Shown: positions 60,196-64,000 of the stretch, piece after piece
Layout of the letters: each line of letters begins with the position of its first letter
Numbering within the stretch: the first letter of the stretch is position 1
Source of the DNA: Gloeophyllum trabeum ATCC 11539
Taxonomy: Eukaryota; Basidiomycota; Agaricomycetes; Gloeophyllales; Gloeophyllaceae
Assembly: GCF_000344685.1 (NCBI RefSeq)
Contig: NW_006920424.1
Span: forward strand, 738,940-802,939
Direction: 5' to 3'
DNA length: 64,000 nucleotides
Notes under the pieces: model-generated
What the model was told of the DNA's origin: nothing
The model's database searches: none
What the model saw: the letters and a program-made list of their open reading frames with translations, nothing else
Program-made: the position numbers and the translations under genes

Positions 60196-60859
60196 GATCA
60201 CTTACGAGGGTGACGGAAGGCTATCCGCTCATCATTCGATTAGCATGATCGCTTCCTGCCACTGCGTCACATCACTTATACTCACATATCAAGAGCTCGA
60301 GAAACAGTAGGTGAAGGAGTGAAATATGTCGGCCCTCGTTTAATTGACGGGGCCTGTATAGAGAAGAAGGACACGAGGTTCGGGTAATCGTGGACTCTGA
60401 GGAGCCTCCACTTACCAGTCGTATCGACATCCCGCCGTAAGTTATATCTACTTGTAATCTTCCTCATGGAATTGACCGCCGTCAAGGCCTTCCAGTGCCG
60501 GCACATCCGTGAACGGCGTGATCCGAGGGAGCACAGAGGGAAGATGCTCTGCGCATGGGAATGCACGGACACCTACCAGAGGGTCCCACTTGGAAGTCCC
60601 GCCGGCGATGTCAAGAGTTCCCATCCCTCGCAAGGGCAGTGAGAATTGAAGGAGTACTGCCCGTTATGAATTCTTGTTCCGGCAGCTCAGTTCCAGGGGA
60701 TCTAGGTAATGTCACTCGAGCGCCGCGAATGCAGTCAACACTTCAGTGTCTGCCCTGTGGCCCTGCACTACTTGACAGAGTACTTCCGAGCGCTCGAGTG
60801 TAGGGCAAATAGACAAGGGTATCCTATGCATGTCGTAAATATGAATAGCAGGCAAAATA
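60196..60859. other. Intergenic region, no gene seen
   Basis: Between the membrane-protein gene and the tRNA. Short frames only, no motif. Confidence 0.45.
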
Positions 60860-60962
60860 CTCTCTGGCGGGGAGTCGAACCCCGCTCTCCCGCGGAGGGC
60901 TTACATAAGCTTTTACGTAATTACTTGACAGGCGGGTGTACTATCCGATATACTACCAGAGA
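60860..60962 (-). tRNA. tRNA-Asp(GUC) with 31-nt intron
   Basis: Read on the minus strand. Acceptor stem TCTCTGG pairs perfectly with CCAGAGA and is followed by discriminator G. The A box is TAGTATATCGG. The anticodon stem is CCCGC/GCGGG with loop CTGTCAC, giving anticodon GTC at 60929-60927. The T arm CGGGG-TTCGACT-CCCCG holds a consensus B box. An intron of 31 nt (60925-60895) interrupts the loop one base 3' of the anticodon, the canonical position for nuclear tRNA introns. Removing it leaves a 72-nt body. A TTTT terminator follows the 3' end. Confidence 0.93.
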
Positions 60963-61601
60963 TGTATGGTAGCAACACCCCAGTATACATAACCCATCCT
61001 CTTTTTCGGCACCCCAATCATGGATTTCACCACTGTGATAAATCACGTGGTACTGTACAGGCTTTGTGTAGTACCCATGGCCAAAGCCCTCGGGGCCCGT
61101 ACGGCTCGTAGTTTACCATATATAGAAGCTGACAAGAAGTGGGAGGCTCGTGGCAGTCGTGCGGACCTTCCACCAGGTCACAGTCACACCCCTTGACTCG
61201 GTAATCGCAAGCCACTACGCTGCGCGAGGCTACTGCGCTGTAGTATACTGCACATTGCTACGCAGTGGCTGATCTCCCACGGAAGGCAGGAGTCTCACGC
61301 CACATCGTTTCGTCAGGAAACAGAACGTTCCTCCAGAGGAACGTCCATGCTTATATCATACTTTATAGGGCTTTCTAGGCCTGCATAGCTCCCATGGGCA
61401 GCCATAGACAGTCATAGGAAAATGAGCATTTCCTGATGTTTATGTATAATGTCACGCTTGTGTCACGGATAACGCATGCAGAGGGACGGCAGCATTGCAC
61501 TCAGCCAGCACTACTGCTGCAGTGACTAGAGCTTCCCCAGCGCCGGAGTCACTCTGCAATCACCTTGGGGCTTCGGCAACTAATCATACTCACAGTAACA
61601 G
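60963..61601. other. Intergenic region, no gene seen
   Basis: Between the tRNA (minus) and the stop codon of the alpha-glucosidase (minus). Several short inverted repeats but no gene or second tRNA recognised. Confidence 0.45.

Positions 61602-64000
<2,399 letters not shown>

Overview
This window is nuclear DNA of a filamentous basidiomycete (Agaricomycetes, probably near Polyporales). The genes carry many short GT-AG introns of about 50-60 bp and coding DNA is GC-rich. Several families are typical of mushroom-forming fungi: an OrdA-like P450, a WW-domain relic, multi-span membrane proteins, Tnp2-type CACTA elements and gag relics. Exon models were built by reading splice sites and conserved protein motifs by eye. 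I ran no database search, so family names rest on motif recognition.

Layout. 1-5.8 kb: no convincing gene, only two orphan TATA boxes. 5.8-7.9 kb: YIF1 (ER-Golgi transport), interrupted by a 949-base N gap. 9.2-11.4 kb: a complete 12-exon cytochrome P450. 11.6-15.9 kb, minus strand: UTP22/Nrap of the small-subunit processome. 16.6-24.4 kb: a repeat island. It holds a frameshifted retrotransposon gag relic, a decayed WW-domain gene, and a 2.8-kb CACTA transposon with a truncated Tnp2-type ORF. A 519-bp MITE with 8-bp target duplications is nested inside the CACTA element. 24.7-26.8 kb: a divergent pair, a UTP16-like nucleolar protein and thiamine pyrophosphokinase. 27.9-28.2 kb: a second relic of the WW family. 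28.8-35.3 kb, minus: a 2045-aa serine-rich protein of unknown function. 36.5-37.7 kb, minus: an intronless 400-aa unknown protein. 39.4-41.0 kb: a mitochondrial dicarboxylate-type carrier. 41.2-41.7 kb, minus: a small unknown protein. 42.5-47.9 kb: a Dnf-type phospholipid flippase. 48.5-51.5 kb: a Zn2Cys6 transcription factor. 52.0-53.9 kb, minus: an F-box protein. 54.3-55.9 kb, minus: a secreted SMP-30/gluconolactonase-like protein. 55.9-61.6 kb: sparse, with a degenerate-looking multi-span membrane protein and an intron-bearing tRNA-Asp(GUC). 61.6-64 kb, minus: a GH13 alpha-glucosidase running off the window end.

Most genes are unrelated housekeeping or accessory genes and form no obvious cluster. 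Membrane traffic is represented by YIF1 and the Dnf flippase, ribosome biogenesis by UTP22 and the UTP16-like protein, and carbohydrate use by the alpha-glucosidase and the lactonase-like protein. The most unusual structure is the nested transposon, with both sets of termini and both target-site duplications preserved, next to (and apparently interrupting) the end of a gene that was already decaying.
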